From the NCBI GenBank assembly GCA_022709425.1, contig JAKLIW010000015.1, positions 1-64,000 on the forward strand: a stretch of DNA of 64,000 nt, read 5' to 3'. The DNA is from a bacterium. GTDB lineage: Bacteria > UBP6 > UBA1177 > JAKLFG01. The notes under the pieces are model-generated. The model was not told where the DNA came from and did not search any database. It saw only the letters and a list, made by a program, of their open reading frames with translations. Made by a program: the position numbers and the translations under genes. Of the stretch, positions 32,583 to 41,221 are shown piece after piece (positions within the stretch are counted from its first letter, which is position 1; each line of letters opens with the position of its first letter).

Positions 32583-32626
32583 ATCACCGACCTATCGATA
32601 GTAAGGAATCCGTGCAGACCGCACGA

Positions 32627-34192
32627 TCACTTCATGATGGAAAGACGGCCCATTTCCGGCTTGGGGAATTTCTTGTTCTTCTTGAGATACTCGACCAGCG
32701 TGATCGGCAGGGAAATAAAGGTATCCTTCTTGTTCTTCATATCCTTCAGCATCGCATAGCCGTCACCGCCGTTGGCAATGAAACTGTTGATCGCGAAGGT
32801 ATAGACCTTGTTCTTGTCGAGCGGCTTGCCGCCGATCTTGATGTCGAGCGCGGAGCCTTTGTAGAGCTTCATCGAGAAACCCGATATCTGAAGGAAGCCG
32901 CCCGCCCCCTCGCCTTTTTCAGCGAAGTAGTCGAGTACCTCCTGCAGTTCGCTTCCCTTCATCTTACCGGTAACGATCGTGTCCATGAAGGGGAACATGC
33001 TGTAGAGTTCCCGTTCGGTCACCTTTCCCGCCGGAAGACCCTGTCGGATCGAGCCGGCGTTGAAAAAGGCGATGTCGGCTTTGCCGCGCTCACGCATGAT
33101 GTCGGCGATGATGTTGCCGAGCTCCGCCTCCTTGAAACGAACCACTTCGCGGGCGCCGTCAAGCGGGGTCTCGATGTTGCCGAGCAGCGTCTCGGAGAAT
33201 TCGCACTTGAAACCGGCAAGCATGTCGAGCATCGCCTGATTTTCCTTGAGTTCCTTGTCGACGAATTCATAGGTCACCTTGTTGTCGGCGATGATCTTTT
33301 TCTTCAGGTTGAGGGGATACATCTTGAAGTTGGTCTTCATGACCTTGCCGCCCTTGATGAACAGGTCGAAACGGCCCAGATGCTTGCCCATCCCTTCGGT
33401 CTGCACGATGAAGGTGTCGCCGATCTTGACCGGCGCATTCAGCTGGCGGTGGGTATGGGCGCCGACGATCAGATCGATGCCGGGGACCGACTTGGCGAGG
33501 AAGTTGTCACCCTCGAATCCGTCGTAGGACTTGTCAGCGTCGAAATACCCCAAATGGGTAAGCGCAATGACGATGTCGTTGTTCTTCTTGAGTTGCGGGA
33601 CGCGGGTCTTCGCCTCCTGCACCGGATCGGTCACCACGAGGTTTCCGGCCAGACCGGCGGCGGTGATCTGTTCTATCTCGCGGGTCGACAGGCCGAGGAC
33701 CGCCACTTTGAGCCCGCTGTCGAATTTCTTCTCGATGTATTCCCTATCGGCAAGCGGCTTCGCGCCACCGTCCTTATAGATATTGGCCGATATCCAGTCG
33801 AATTTGGCCTCCTGTTTCATCTCGTTGAACACGTCGACGCCGAAGAACAGGTCATGGTTGCCGACGACCGAGGCATCGAAGCCGACGAGATTCATCCCTT
33901 TGATGACCGGCAGATTCTTGCAAACATTACTGCGCGGATCGCCCAGCGCGATATCGCCGCCCATCAGAACGAGGGTTTCGCCCCCCTTTCCCTGCACCTC
34001 GGCCCGGATCTGGTCGACGAGCGTCTTCACAGCCGCCAATCCACCGATCCCGGGGTTGCCCGGCTCATCGTATTGCCACGCCATACCGTGGATATCGTTC
34101 ATGAACAGGACCGTCAGCACCGTCTCCTTTTCCTGCGCGAACGAGAGGGTCGCGAACAGAAGGATAGCTGAAACAATAAAGGATCTTACCAT
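32627..34192 (-). CDS. periplasmic 5'-nucleotidase/UshA-like metallophosphoesterase
   Basis: 521 residues. Start at 34192 with GGAG upstream; signal peptide 'MVRSFIVSAILLFATLSFA'. Metal motifs are 'FMNDIHGMAW', 'MGGDIALGDP', 'VGNHDLFFGV' and 'VGAHTHRQL'; the C-terminal domain has 'FFNAGSIRQGLPAGK' and 'FPFMDTIVTGKMKG', the UshA substrate-binding part. It is not a lipoprotein, unlike the paralogue at 21246. It dephosphorylates extracellular nucleotides so that nucleosides can be imported. It lies between the gamma-carbonic anhydrase and PfkB kinase genes, all leftward. Confidence 0.92.
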   Translation of the reverse strand: MVRSFIVSAILLFATLSFAQEKETVLTVLFMNDIHGMAWQYDEPGNPGIGGLAAVKTLVDQIRAEVQGKGGETLVLMGGDIALGDPRSNVCKNLPVIKGMNLVGFDASVVGNHDLFFGVDVFNEMKQEAKFDWISANIYKDGGAKPLADREYIEKKFDSGLKVAVLGLSTREIEQITAAGLAGNLVVTDPVQEAKTRVPQLKKNNDIVIALTHLGYFDADKSYDGFEGDNFLAKSVPGIDLIVGAHTHRQLNAPVKIGDTFIVQTEGMGKHLGRFDLFIKGGKVMKTNFKMYPLNLKKKIIADNKVTYEFVDKELKENQAMLDMLAGFKCEFSETLLGNIETPLDGAREVVRFKEAELGNIIADIMRERGKADIAFFNAGSIRQGLPAGKVTERELYSMFPFMDTIVTGKMKGSELQEVLDYFAEKGEGAGGFLQISGFSMKLYKGSALDIKIGGKPLDKNKVYTFAINSFIANGGDGYAMLKDMKNKKDTFISLPITLVEYLKKNKKFPKPEMGRLSIMK

Positions 34193-34220
34193 GTCACGCT
34201 CCTTTATGTACATTATGTTG

Positions 34221-34778
34221 TTAAGTGAGCTCCGCGTTCAATTCTTCACGAGAATATAGTATATCTGAAGAAGAAGTCAAATAGTTGTAGGAATATTTTA
34301 CATAGTTGGCGGCCGACCGTTCGAAAAAAAGTCGTTCGTCTTCGGTGATGTCTCGTTTGATCACCGCCGGATTGCCCGCCACGAGGACCCCGTCGGGGAT
34401 GACGCTCTTCATCCGCACTATCGATCCGGCCGCGACGATGACGTTCTTCCCTATCCGACACCCGTCAAGAAGCACCGCCCCCATCCCGATGAGGGTGCGA
34501 TCACCGATCGTCGACCCGTGAATGACGGCATTGTGTCCTACCGTCACCTCGTCGCCGATCTCGGTCGGATAGAGGGCGGTGGTCACATGAACCGTCGCGT
34601 TGTCCTGTATGTTGGTCCGGGCGCCGATGCGTATGTAATTCACATCGCCGCGCAGGACCACGCCGAACCAGATATTCGATTCGGGACCGATGACGACATC
34701 GCCGATGACGGTAGCTCCTTTGAACACGAACGCCTTTTCATCGATCCGGGGAAATGTGTTCAGATATCCCGCTATCAT
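34221..34778 (-). CDS. gamma-carbonic anhydrase-like hexapeptide-repeat protein
   Basis: 185 residues of left-handed beta-helix repeats ('GATVIGDVVIGPESNIWFG', 'IGARTNIQDNATVHV'). Three His at positions 64, 82 and 87 match the zinc ligand spacing of gamma-class carbonic anhydrases (the last two five apart). Trimeric cytoplasmic zinc or iron enzyme; CO2 hydration is likely but many YrdA-like members have low activity. The C-terminal 30 residues ('YVKYSYNYLTSSSDILYS') form an extra helix. Starts 2 nt after the GGDEF gene. Confidence 0.9.
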   Translation of the reverse strand: MIAGYLNTFPRIDEKAFVFKGATVIGDVVIGPESNIWFGVVLRGDVNYIRIGARTNIQDNATVHVTTALYPTEIGDEVTVGHNAVIHGSTIGDRTLIGMGAVLLDGCRIGKNVIVAAGSIVRMKSVIPDGVLVAGNPAVIKRDITEDERLFFERSAANYVKYSYNYLTSSSDILYSREELNAELT

Positions 34779-34780
34779 CG

Positions 34781-35746
34781 TCAGGCCATCTCAAAAGCAT
34801 CGCGGGAGCGTTTCTTGACCCGGTACATCGCCTCATCGGCTTTTTCGATGATCTCTTTGACGGTCCGCCCATCCTCGGGAAACCCCGACCAGCCGTAGCT
34901 GGCGGCGACCTTGAGGGGGATACCGTCTATGACGAATTCGTGCTTGCGGAGATTCTCATACAGCCGCTCAACGACGATCCGGGCGTTCTGCTTTGAGGTA
35001 TACGGCAGATAGACGACGAATTCATCGCCACCGTAGCGGAAGGCGAGATCGGCTTTGCGCAGATGCTGGAGCACGAACTGACCCACCTCGCGCAAAAGCC
35101 GCGAGCCGATGAGATGCCCGTGGGTATCGTTGACCTGTTTGAAACGGTCGAGATCGAAAAATATCAGGGAGAATTCGGTGAAATAACGCCCCGCCTGTTG
35201 CACGGTCTGTTCGAGTACGTTGAAAAGGTGGCGGGTATTGTAGAGGCCGCTCACCTCGTCAATGATGGTCAACTCCTTGATACGCTCTATCTTCGCTATC
35301 TTATGGACCGCCGCGCGGATGATCTCGACGAACAGCAGGACCTCCGCCATGAGTTCGGCGTCGGTGCGCACCTCGGCGGCAAGGCAGAACCACCCCTCGA
35401 CCCAGACCCGGTCATCGTCGCGGAACACGATCGGGAAAAAGAGGAACCGCTGATCCCCCATCTCGGGAAGCGAGACATCGGCGATCTGGTAGGGACCATC
35501 CTGCGCTATGTTCGACAGATCGTCATGCACCGGCAACGGAAAATGGAGCGTCTTGCGCGCCGGATAGGCGACATTGACCCAGAACCGCTCCTCGCGGCGG
35601 GTCACCACTGCGCAGGGATATTCGGTGAAGAGGTCGGCCGAAAGTTCTATGATCCGCGAATAGAGGAAATCGAACTCATCCGATTCGAGCACCCGCCGTA
35701 TGACCGCCGAGAGAGCGGGAGTGTCAGTCGGACGTTCGCTTCTCAT
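34781..35746 (-). CDS. diguanylate cyclase (GGDEF) with N-terminal GAF-like domain
   Basis: 321 residues from the ATG at 35746 (GAGG upstream); the frame continues to a TTG at 35767. A degenerate GAF-like region (about 1-150) is followed by a GGDEF domain with 'DLDRFKQVNDTHGH' and 'RYGGDEF' (about 235). An inhibitory site R-x-x-D ('RKAD') lies exactly five residues before GGDEF, so product inhibition by c-di-GMP is expected. Soluble; makes c-di-GMP from GTP. It overlaps the upstream two-helix membrane-protein gene by 23 bases. Confidence 0.9.
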   Translation of the reverse strand: MRSERPTDTPALSAVIRRVLESDEFDFLYSRIIELSADLFTEYPCAVVTRREERFWVNVAYPARKTLHFPLPVHDDLSNIAQDGPYQIADVSLPEMGDQRFLFFPIVFRDDDRVWVEGWFCLAAEVRTDAELMAEVLLFVEIIRAAVHKIAKIERIKELTIIDEVSGLYNTRHLFNVLEQTVQQAGRYFTEFSLIFFDLDRFKQVNDTHGHLIGSRLLREVGQFVLQHLRKADLAFRYGGDEFVVYLPYTSKQNARIVVERLYENLRKHEFVIDGIPLKVAASYGWSGFPEDGRTVKEIIEKADEAMYRVKKRSRDAFEMA

Positions 35747-36095
35747 CTTCCTCAATGAATTCATCAAGTTTTGTCTTAATACGCACGAACGCCACTATAA
35801 GCAATAGGAACGAGATTGTCAAAGTTATCGAGAAGAGCACTTTCCCCATGGCTATCTGGCCGAGGTTATTCTTGGCGCTCATCAGCTCGCGCCCGAGCCG
35901 CTGCTGCTCATCGGCCGAAAGTTTCTCCCATGCGGCGGTCTCGAAGCGCGGATCCTGCTCTATCACCCCCAGACGTTTCTGAGCGCCGTCATTGAACAGG
36001 ATGCTGAGAAGCAGGAACAGGACGCTCACCGTCACCCCGATGACCCCGTATCTGAAACGGCGCGTCGCGATACCCTGTCTGATTAATTCCCTCAT
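35724..36095 (-). CDS. two-helix membrane protein of unknown function
   Basis: 123 residues. Helices at about 15-35 ('YGVIGVTVSVLFLLLSILF') and 85-105 ('VLFSITLTISFLLLIVAFV') flank a charged periplasmic or cytoplasmic loop ('WEKLSADEQQRLGRELMSAK'). No family recognised. Its ATG overlaps the stop of the outer-membrane protein gene upstream (ATGA), and its end overlaps the GGDEF start, so it is embedded in the operon and perhaps a partner of one of them. Confidence 0.7.
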   Translation of the reverse strand: MRELIRQGIATRRFRYGVIGVTVSVLFLLLSILFNDGAQKRLGVIEQDPRFETAAWEKLSADEQQRLGRELMSAKNNLGQIAMGKVLFSITLTISFLLLIVAFVRIKTKLDEFIEEDEKRTSD

Positions 36096-37933
36096 AGTTT
36101 CACATCCAATTCCAGTTTAACTCCGGTAAAAGGGGGCAATTTCCGGCAGATCCCGCCGATGCAGGTCAATCCGCCGCGCATCGTGCCGCCGAACAGCGAC
36201 ACGCGGAGATCCCGGTATCCGTAACCGACCGATCCCCCCGGATAGTAGCCGTTGTCATTTCGCATGGAGCGGTTGAAATAGTAAGACCCGAGATAGGAAA
36301 GGAAGATCGTGTTCTTCCATGACAGATCGAGGACATGCTTCTGTTCGACCGCATCACGCTCCTCGTCGACCCCCTGCAGGACCAGATCGCGATAATACAC
36401 TTCGAGATTAAGTTTTCCCGAGAACCCCGCCTTCCCCAGCCCGGCGAGCAGTTGGGTATAGAGCGTTTCGCTGTTGTAGTCGCTGTAGGAAGCCCCGTTC
36501 ACCTTCAGAAATCCCGCCTTGGCCAGAAGGGTCGCCGGACCGATGCGCCGATCAAGAGAGCCGGCGACGAACCAGTAATTCTCCTTGGGCGCCAGATCGG
36601 CATTCCAGTTCCAATCGGTATCGTACTTGTCGGCCAGCCCGCCGATGAACTCGACCGCGGCGGTCAAGCCGGTCAGATCATTGTCGGCGAACTGGGCGCG
36701 GGTCCGGAGCGCCATCGTATTATATTCGTTGAGGAGCGGCAGATTCTCCCACAGAAGCGCCGGCGGCCGGAAGTAGCGCCGCTTGAAATCGGGGTGTTCC
36801 ATCTCACGGTAGTTGAGCCAATAATGATCGTACCGTTTCCCTTCGACCGTGAGCGTCAGGCGGCTCTTCGATATGTCGTACCAGTTGAGCACAGAAAAAT
36901 AGAGCGCATTGGCCAGCGTCAGATCGGCCCGTTTCTTGTCATCTCCCCAGACCATCTCCCGTGTCAAACGGTCCACGCCGGCCGGGACGAGGGTGGCGCC
37001 GATATAGGCGTTCACCTGCGGTATCAGCCGGAACATATCGAGATAGGCGCCGACCACATGATAATACTTGCTCTCATACTTACGCAACGAATCGGGGTCG
37101 TCCCAGTTGGCGCGATCGACCGTGTAGTCGTTGTGGAACCCGCCGCCGTACTCGACGCCGATATCGAAGCTCTGAAGGAATTTGTAGCCCGCTTCGGTTC
37201 CCCACAGGATGTCGTCGGCCTCCCCCATCCGCTCCAGCACGACGGTATCGCGCAGGTAGGGATTCGCCTTGCCGCCGAATGCCTTGGCGTGGAAATCGCC
37301 CGCCTTTACGACGGTGGATAGACCGCGAATGGCGTTGTCCTCTCCGGCCGGATCATCAAGCATCGAGAAAAGCAGGCCGCGGTTCATGCTCTCGTAAAAA
37401 TCACCGATCGTCACATCGACCACATCCCAATCGCCCTTAAGATAGATCCGCTCCAGATAGTATTGCCAGCCGTGGTTGAACGCCTCGGCCGAATAGCGGT
37501 AAGCGAAATTGTCCACCTTGAAATCGTAGTTGCGGCCGAAGAAAAGCACCAGATTCTTCCGAACGCCGAGCGTGTAGGCATCATAGTGTCCTTCCAGAAG
37601 CGTCTCGTTGGAAAGATCGGCGAGATCTTCCGGCGTCGAAGTGTCTTCGCGCTTAAAACCGATGCGTACATTTGAGCGGCTCGAGGAATAGCCGGTGAAC
37701 CTCAGCGGCGGCCGCGCCTCTTCACCGGGGACCGCCTTCTTGTCAACCTGAACAGCGGCCGGAGCGGTCTGGGTGGGAGCCGGGACCGGCGTCGCGACCG
37801 GCTCTTCGTCGGGCAACAGGATATCCTCGTCGGCAAGAAGCGGCTCGTCGCTTTTTTCTTCAGGAACAACGGCCGCCGTTTCCTGTCCCACCGCAAAAAC
37901 GCTGAAAAAAAGTATCAGCCAGAACAGCCGCAT
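36092..37933 (-). CDS. outer-membrane beta-barrel protein, DUF6029-like
   Basis: 613 residues. Signal peptide 'MRLFWLILFFSVFAVGQ', an acidic then Pro/Ala/Thr-rich linker (to about 70), then aromatic-rich barrel strands. The end, 'GGTMRGGLTCIGGICRKLP' with 'FTGVKLELDVKL', matches my memory of the DUF6029 family of deltaproteobacteria and Bacteroidota, function unknown. It has no clear ribosome binding site and starts 6 nt after the TlpA-like gene, so coupling is likely. The neighbours upstream are two thioredoxin-fold lipoproteins, which could act on its C-terminal Cys pair. Confidence 0.72.
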   Translation of the reverse strand: MRLFWLILFFSVFAVGQETAAVVPEEKSDEPLLADEDILLPDEEPVATPVPAPTQTAPAAVQVDKKAVPGEEARPPLRFTGYSSSRSNVRIGFKREDTSTPEDLADLSNETLLEGHYDAYTLGVRKNLVLFFGRNYDFKVDNFAYRYSAEAFNHGWQYYLERIYLKGDWDVVDVTIGDFYESMNRGLLFSMLDDPAGEDNAIRGLSTVVKAGDFHAKAFGGKANPYLRDTVVLERMGEADDILWGTEAGYKFLQSFDIGVEYGGGFHNDYTVDRANWDDPDSLRKYESKYYHVVGAYLDMFRLIPQVNAYIGATLVPAGVDRLTREMVWGDDKKRADLTLANALYFSVLNWYDISKSRLTLTVEGKRYDHYWLNYREMEHPDFKRRYFRPPALLWENLPLLNEYNTMALRTRAQFADNDLTGLTAAVEFIGGLADKYDTDWNWNADLAPKENYWFVAGSLDRRIGPATLLAKAGFLKVNGASYSDYNSETLYTQLLAGLGKAGFSGKLNLEVYYRDLVLQGVDEERDAVEQKHVLDLSWKNTIFLSYLGSYYFNRSMRNDNGYYPGGSVGYGYRDLRVSLFGGTMRGGLTCIGGICRKLPPFTGVKLELDVKL

Positions 37934-37939
37934 AGGTCG

Positions 37940-38512
37940 TTATTTCACACTGAGTTCGTCGAGTTCGCGGGCGATCCGTTCCTCGTCACCCGGTTCATAC
38001 CCGGTATGCGAGGAAAATACAGCGCCGTCACGCAATACCAACAGAGAATACGGCACGGTGTCGCCGCCCGGAAGAAGAGCGCCGACCTGTTTCTTCGACG
38101 GATCGACGAGAACCGGGAACGGGATGCTGTTCTCGATGACGAAGGAGCGTACCCTGTCCATACTCTCCTCGGCGTCGGTCGAGACGGCGACGAACTCGAT
38201 CTTATCGCGGTAGCGGTCATAAAGCGCGGCGAGCTCCTTGAGTTCCACTTTGCACGGATCGCACCACGTCGCCCAGAAGGCGACCAGCAGATGCTTTTTA
38301 CCGCGCACCTCCTCGAAGGAGAACCGGCCGCCGTCATAGGTCGCCAGATCGAGCGTGAACGATCCGTTCCCCGCCGCCGTGGTCGCCGCGACCGGAACCG
38401 GAGCGCCGGCATCAGCGGACGTCTGCGGAGCGGTCGCGCAACCCGCCAAGGAAGCGCAGAAAGCGGCGATCAGGAGCATCATGCGGAATGATAACGACGA
38501 GGGAGCGGTCAT
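37940..38512 (-). CDS. TlpA-like thioredoxin-fold lipoprotein
   Basis: 190 residues. Signal peptide and lipobox 'CASLAGCATA' (Cys25). The thioredoxin fold shows 'KHLLVAFWATWCDPCKVEL' with the redox pair WCDPC at about 83 and the cis-Pro in 'GDTVPYSLLV'. TlpA/ResA-like proteins are periplasmic thiol-disulfide reductases for cytochrome maturation or other Cys proteins. The ATG overlaps the stop of the upstream gene by one base (TGATG). Confidence 0.88.
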   Translation of the reverse strand: MTAPSSLSFRMMLLIAAFCASLAGCATAPQTSADAGAPVPVAATTAAGNGSFTLDLATYDGGRFSFEEVRGKKHLLVAFWATWCDPCKVELKELAALYDRYRDKIEFVAVSTDAEESMDRVRSFVIENSIPFPVLVDPSKKQVGALLPGGDTVPYSLLVLRDGAVFSSHTGYEPGDEERIARELDELSVK

Positions 38513-39225
38513 CAGATCTCGCCCAGCCAATACTGGATGGTAAGGTCCATGCTCTCGACACCCGACGGATCCCAGCCTTCCTGATGACTGACGATCTGCA
38601 TCGTTTTGCCGTTGATGAGGACATTGACCGGATAACCCTGATTGATGAACTTATTGAATATCGTCTGTTCCTTCAGGTAGCCGTAAACGAAGTCGGCCGC
38701 ATCGCCGTATTCGTCGAGCATGCTGGTCCGGAACGAATGTATCTTGGTCGGTTCTTTCGAGGGCTGGGGACCCGACAGGAGTCCGTTCTCGATGAAGATG
38801 ATCTCGAAACCCTGCTCCACGTATTCGGGCTTGTAGAGCTCGGGAAGAGCGGGCTTTTCGAGGGAACAGGCGGGGCAATCATAGGCCGAGAAGATGAGCC
38901 AGATAAGCTTTTTTTCCTTGTAAAAATGACCGAGCGTCCACTTCACGTCGTCCTGATCGTAGAACACCAGATTGTTCGCGATATCGTCGACTTTATTCGA
39001 TGTCGAGGTGACCTCGGGATATTCGGGCAACGGCTCCGCGGTATCGGCATCGCTCAACAATTCGTCGGTCGCCACATCATCGGTCGCCACCGTGTCGGTC
39101 GCCACATCATCGGTCTGCGCCTGATCGTCGGGCTGGCCGTTGTTGTCGTCATCCTCGCCGCAGGCGGGCAGGAAGGTCATCGCCGCGATCAAGAGCGCAA
39201 ACAGGAACAGTGAATTCTTCTTCAT
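38512..39225 (-). CDS. Asp/Thr-linker lipoprotein with thioredoxin-like domain
   Basis: 237 residues. Lipid Cys22 ('TFLPACGEDD'), a linker of Asp/Thr/Val repeats ('DDVATDTVATDDVATDE') to about 68, then a thioredoxin-like domain with 'LIWLIFSAYDCPACSLEKP' (CPAC at about 117) and a cis-Pro candidate in 'GYPVNVLINGKT'. GAGGTG lies before the ATG. It overlaps the second thioredoxin-fold lipoprotein gene by one base, making a tandem pair of surface or periplasmic redox proteins. Confidence 0.82.
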   Translation of the reverse strand: MKKNSLFLFALLIAAMTFLPACGEDDDNNGQPDDQAQTDDVATDTVATDDVATDELLSDADTAEPLPEYPEVTSTSNKVDDIANNLVFYDQDDVKWTLGHFYKEKKLIWLIFSAYDCPACSLEKPALPELYKPEYVEQGFEIIFIENGLLSGPQPSKEPTKIHSFRTSMLDEYGDAADFVYGYLKEQTIFNKFINQGYPVNVLINGKTMQIVSHQEGWDPSGVESMDLTIQYWLGEI

Positions 39226-39247
39226 GGGACACCTCGGGATACAATGG

Positions 39248-40012
39248 TTATTCGTCGATACGCAACAGCACCACGGAAATGTTGTCCTTACCGCCGTTCT
39301 CGTTCGCGCGGTCTATCAGGCGGTCGGCCGCCTCTTTGAGCGTTTTCGCCTCGGAGAGGATGGCGACCATCTCCTCCTCGGTGACCATATCCGACAGGCC
39401 GTCGGAACAGGCGAAGTACACCTCGCCCCGCTTGGTCGAGCGTTCCTGCACATCGACCAGCACATTCTCCTTCATCCCGAGGGCGCGCATGATGACGTTC
39501 TTGTGGGGGAAGTTCCGCGCCTGTTCCGGGGTCATCTGCCCCGCCTTGATGTATTCGTTCACCAGCGAATGATCCTCGGTGACCTGTTTGATCCCGCCGT
39601 CGAAATAGCAGTAGGCGCGACTGTCGCCGACATGGGCGATATACAGCGTCCCGTTCTCGAGCAAAAGCATCGCGACCACCGTCGTACCCATACCGGAATA
39701 ACTCGCGTTGCCCTGCGCGGCGCGGAATATCTTGCGGTTCGCGAACTTGATGCCGACCTTGAGCTTGTTGGCCTCGAGCGACAGGCCCGGATCGAGCTTG
39801 TAGGGCCACGTCATCTCCTCGTCCTCACTGGTGGCCCGGGAGAATTTGACGATGGTCTCTATCGCGATGGAACTCGCCACCTCGCCCGCATTATGGCCGC
39901 CCATCCCGTCGGCGACGACGAACACGCGCTCGGTATCGAGCACCGCGAACGAATCCTCGTTGAGTTCCCGTTTCCTGCCGACATCGGTCTTGCCGTGACA
40001 ACTGAATTTCAT
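39248..40012 (-). CDS. PP2C-family Ser/Thr protein phosphatase
   Basis: 254 residues. All main PP2C motifs are seen: 'RELNEDSFAVLD', 'VVADGMGGHNAGEVAS', 'IAHVGDSRAYCYF', 'YFACSDGLSDMV' and 'KDNISVVLLRID'. The length fits the stand-alone Stp/PrpC type that reverses Hanks-type kinase signalling; no such kinase lies in the window. The RBS (GGGG) lies within the end of the DAG-kinase gene, which stops 2 nt before this ATG. Confidence 0.93.
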   Translation of the reverse strand: MKFSCHGKTDVGRKRELNEDSFAVLDTERVFVVADGMGGHNAGEVASSIAIETIVKFSRATSEDEEMTWPYKLDPGLSLEANKLKVGIKFANRKIFRAAQGNASYSGMGTTVVAMLLLENGTLYIAHVGDSRAYCYFDGGIKQVTEDHSLVNEYIKAGQMTPEQARNFPHKNVIMRALGMKENVLVDVQERSTKRGEVYFACSDGLSDMVTEEEMVAILSEAKTLKEAADRLIDRANENGGKDNISVVLLRIDE

Positions 40013-40014
40013 CG

Positions 40015-40941
40015 TTACCCCGCTATGATATCGATCGTCCGCTCCACGGCGATATGGAGCTTCCCGTCACATTGGTAAAAATCGCCGTCTATCGTGTACT
40101 TGAACGGCCGGTCGGCCTCGATGAGGAAATCCTTGCCGATGGTGTCGAGCGCCGTCTTCTTGGGCAGCGGCTGGCCCAGCCACGCGAGCCCGAGATACGG
40201 CAGTATCCACGCATCCTTGTGGAAGGCAAGCATCTGCATTTTATCGGCCAGATCGCGGTTACGCCAGAACGGCTCGAACCCGAGCCCGATCTGCGACAGC
40301 GAGGTGATGAAGATACCCAGATAGGGTCTCGTCCCCAGATCCTTGCCGTCGACCACGAGGTGTCCGTTGAATCCCTCGAAGAGCTGGCGGTAGAGTTTCG
40401 TGCGCCACACTATCGCGCTGACCGAACTGACCAGCGTCTTGAAAGCGACATAGGGCGACGGATCGCCGTCCTTGTAGTAGTAGTCCATGAAGGCGGTGAC
40501 GATGCCGTTCCCAAAGATGAACCCATAGCGGTCGTCGATGCGGAACAGCGGCTTCTGCACGATGCGGAACTGATCGTCGTTCTCGTATTTCTTCACCAGC
40601 CGTTTGAGATGCGCCAACGCCGTGCCGCGCACCTTCACGTTGGTCGCCACCTGATTGATGGTGCCCCCTTTCAACACCGCGATCCGCGGAAGCGGCTGAC
40701 CGTCCCATATCTGGAAAAGCTTGGTGAGGACCACATGGATGGACCCGTCGCCGCCGTTGATGGCGAGTATCTCTATCTTTTTCTTCTTGAATTCCCCGAG
40801 GGCGTTGTCAAGGTCCTCGAAGGTGTCGGTGAATCGCGACAGGACCGCCGGATGCTCGTATTCGCGCAACTGACGCAGGCGGTTCGGATTGCGTTTGTTC
40901 TTGCGCGCTTTCGGGTTGGATATGACGCCGATGCCGGACAT
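40015..40941 (-). CDS. diacylglycerol kinase-type lipid kinase
   Basis: 308 residues; start at 40941 with GGGAG upstream. The DAGK catalytic motif 'LAINGGDGSIHVV' and the following 'LKGGTINQVATNV' are clear, with a C-terminal beta-sandwich containing 'YTIDGDFYQCDGKLHIAVE'. DagK/YegS-type enzymes phosphorylate diacylglycerol, sphingoid or related lipids on the inner membrane. The N-terminal 'ISNPKARKNKRNP' is a basic patch typical of the group. A near-consensus promoter lies 29-58 nt upstream. Confidence 0.88.
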   Translation of the reverse strand: MSGIGVISNPKARKNKRNPNRLRQLREYEHPAVLSRFTDTFEDLDNALGEFKKKKIEILAINGGDGSIHVVLTKLFQIWDGQPLPRIAVLKGGTINQVATNVKVRGTALAHLKRLVKKYENDDQFRIVQKPLFRIDDRYGFIFGNGIVTAFMDYYYKDGDPSPYVAFKTLVSSVSAIVWRTKLYRQLFEGFNGHLVVDGKDLGTRPYLGIFITSLSQIGLGFEPFWRNRDLADKMQMLAFHKDAWILPYLGLAWLGQPLPKKTALDTIGKDFLIEADRPFKYTIDGDFYQCDGKLHIAVERTIDIIAG

Positions 40942-40969
40942 GAAACTCCCATTCCGAGTTAAACGGGGC

Positions 40970-40999
40970 ATTATATAAGTAGGTATGTGCGCTTGTCAA
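40970..40999 (-). promoter_or_regulatory. strong sigma70-like promoter for the DAG kinase-PP2C series
   Basis: On the minus strand a perfect TTGACA (40994-40999) and a perfect TATAAT (40970-40975), 18 bp apart. It could drive many of the tightly spaced leftward genes that follow. Confidence 0.7.
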
Positions 41000-41036
41000 A
41001 TAAATAGTGGGATGAAGCGCCCCGCAGGCGGCTGTC

Positions 41037-41053
41037 AAGCGGCAGTGCCGCTT
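41037..41053. repeat. inverted repeat in the intergenic region
   Basis: AAGCGGC (41037-41043) and GCCGCTT (41047-41053) form a perfect 7-bp stem with a 3-nt loop. It lies between divergent promoters. No T-run follows; role unknown. Confidence 0.3.
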
Positions 41054-41159
41054 CTCCCCCTTTCAACCCTCAACAGGCGACCTGCCGCCGCTCAACTCCC
41101 CGCTCAACTTCCCCACGCCTCTGATAAATGATATGCGGCGATGGGAAATGTTCCTCTAC

Positions 41160-41187
41160 TTGCTTTTATGTTTGTTTCTGTTACCAT
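41160..41187 (+). promoter_or_regulatory. possible promoter for the lipoprotein at 41222
   Basis: TTGCTT (41160-41165) and TACCAT (41182-41187), 16-bp spacer, 34 nt before the start codon. Confidence 0.35.
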
Positions 41188-41221
41188 GGTGCGGTCCTGC
41201 TTTTTGAACGAGGAGGTGGTT

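Noticed and set aside
41037-41053. Hairpin considered as a terminator
   Set aside because: No T-run on either strand and it lies upstream of both flanking genes, not downstream.
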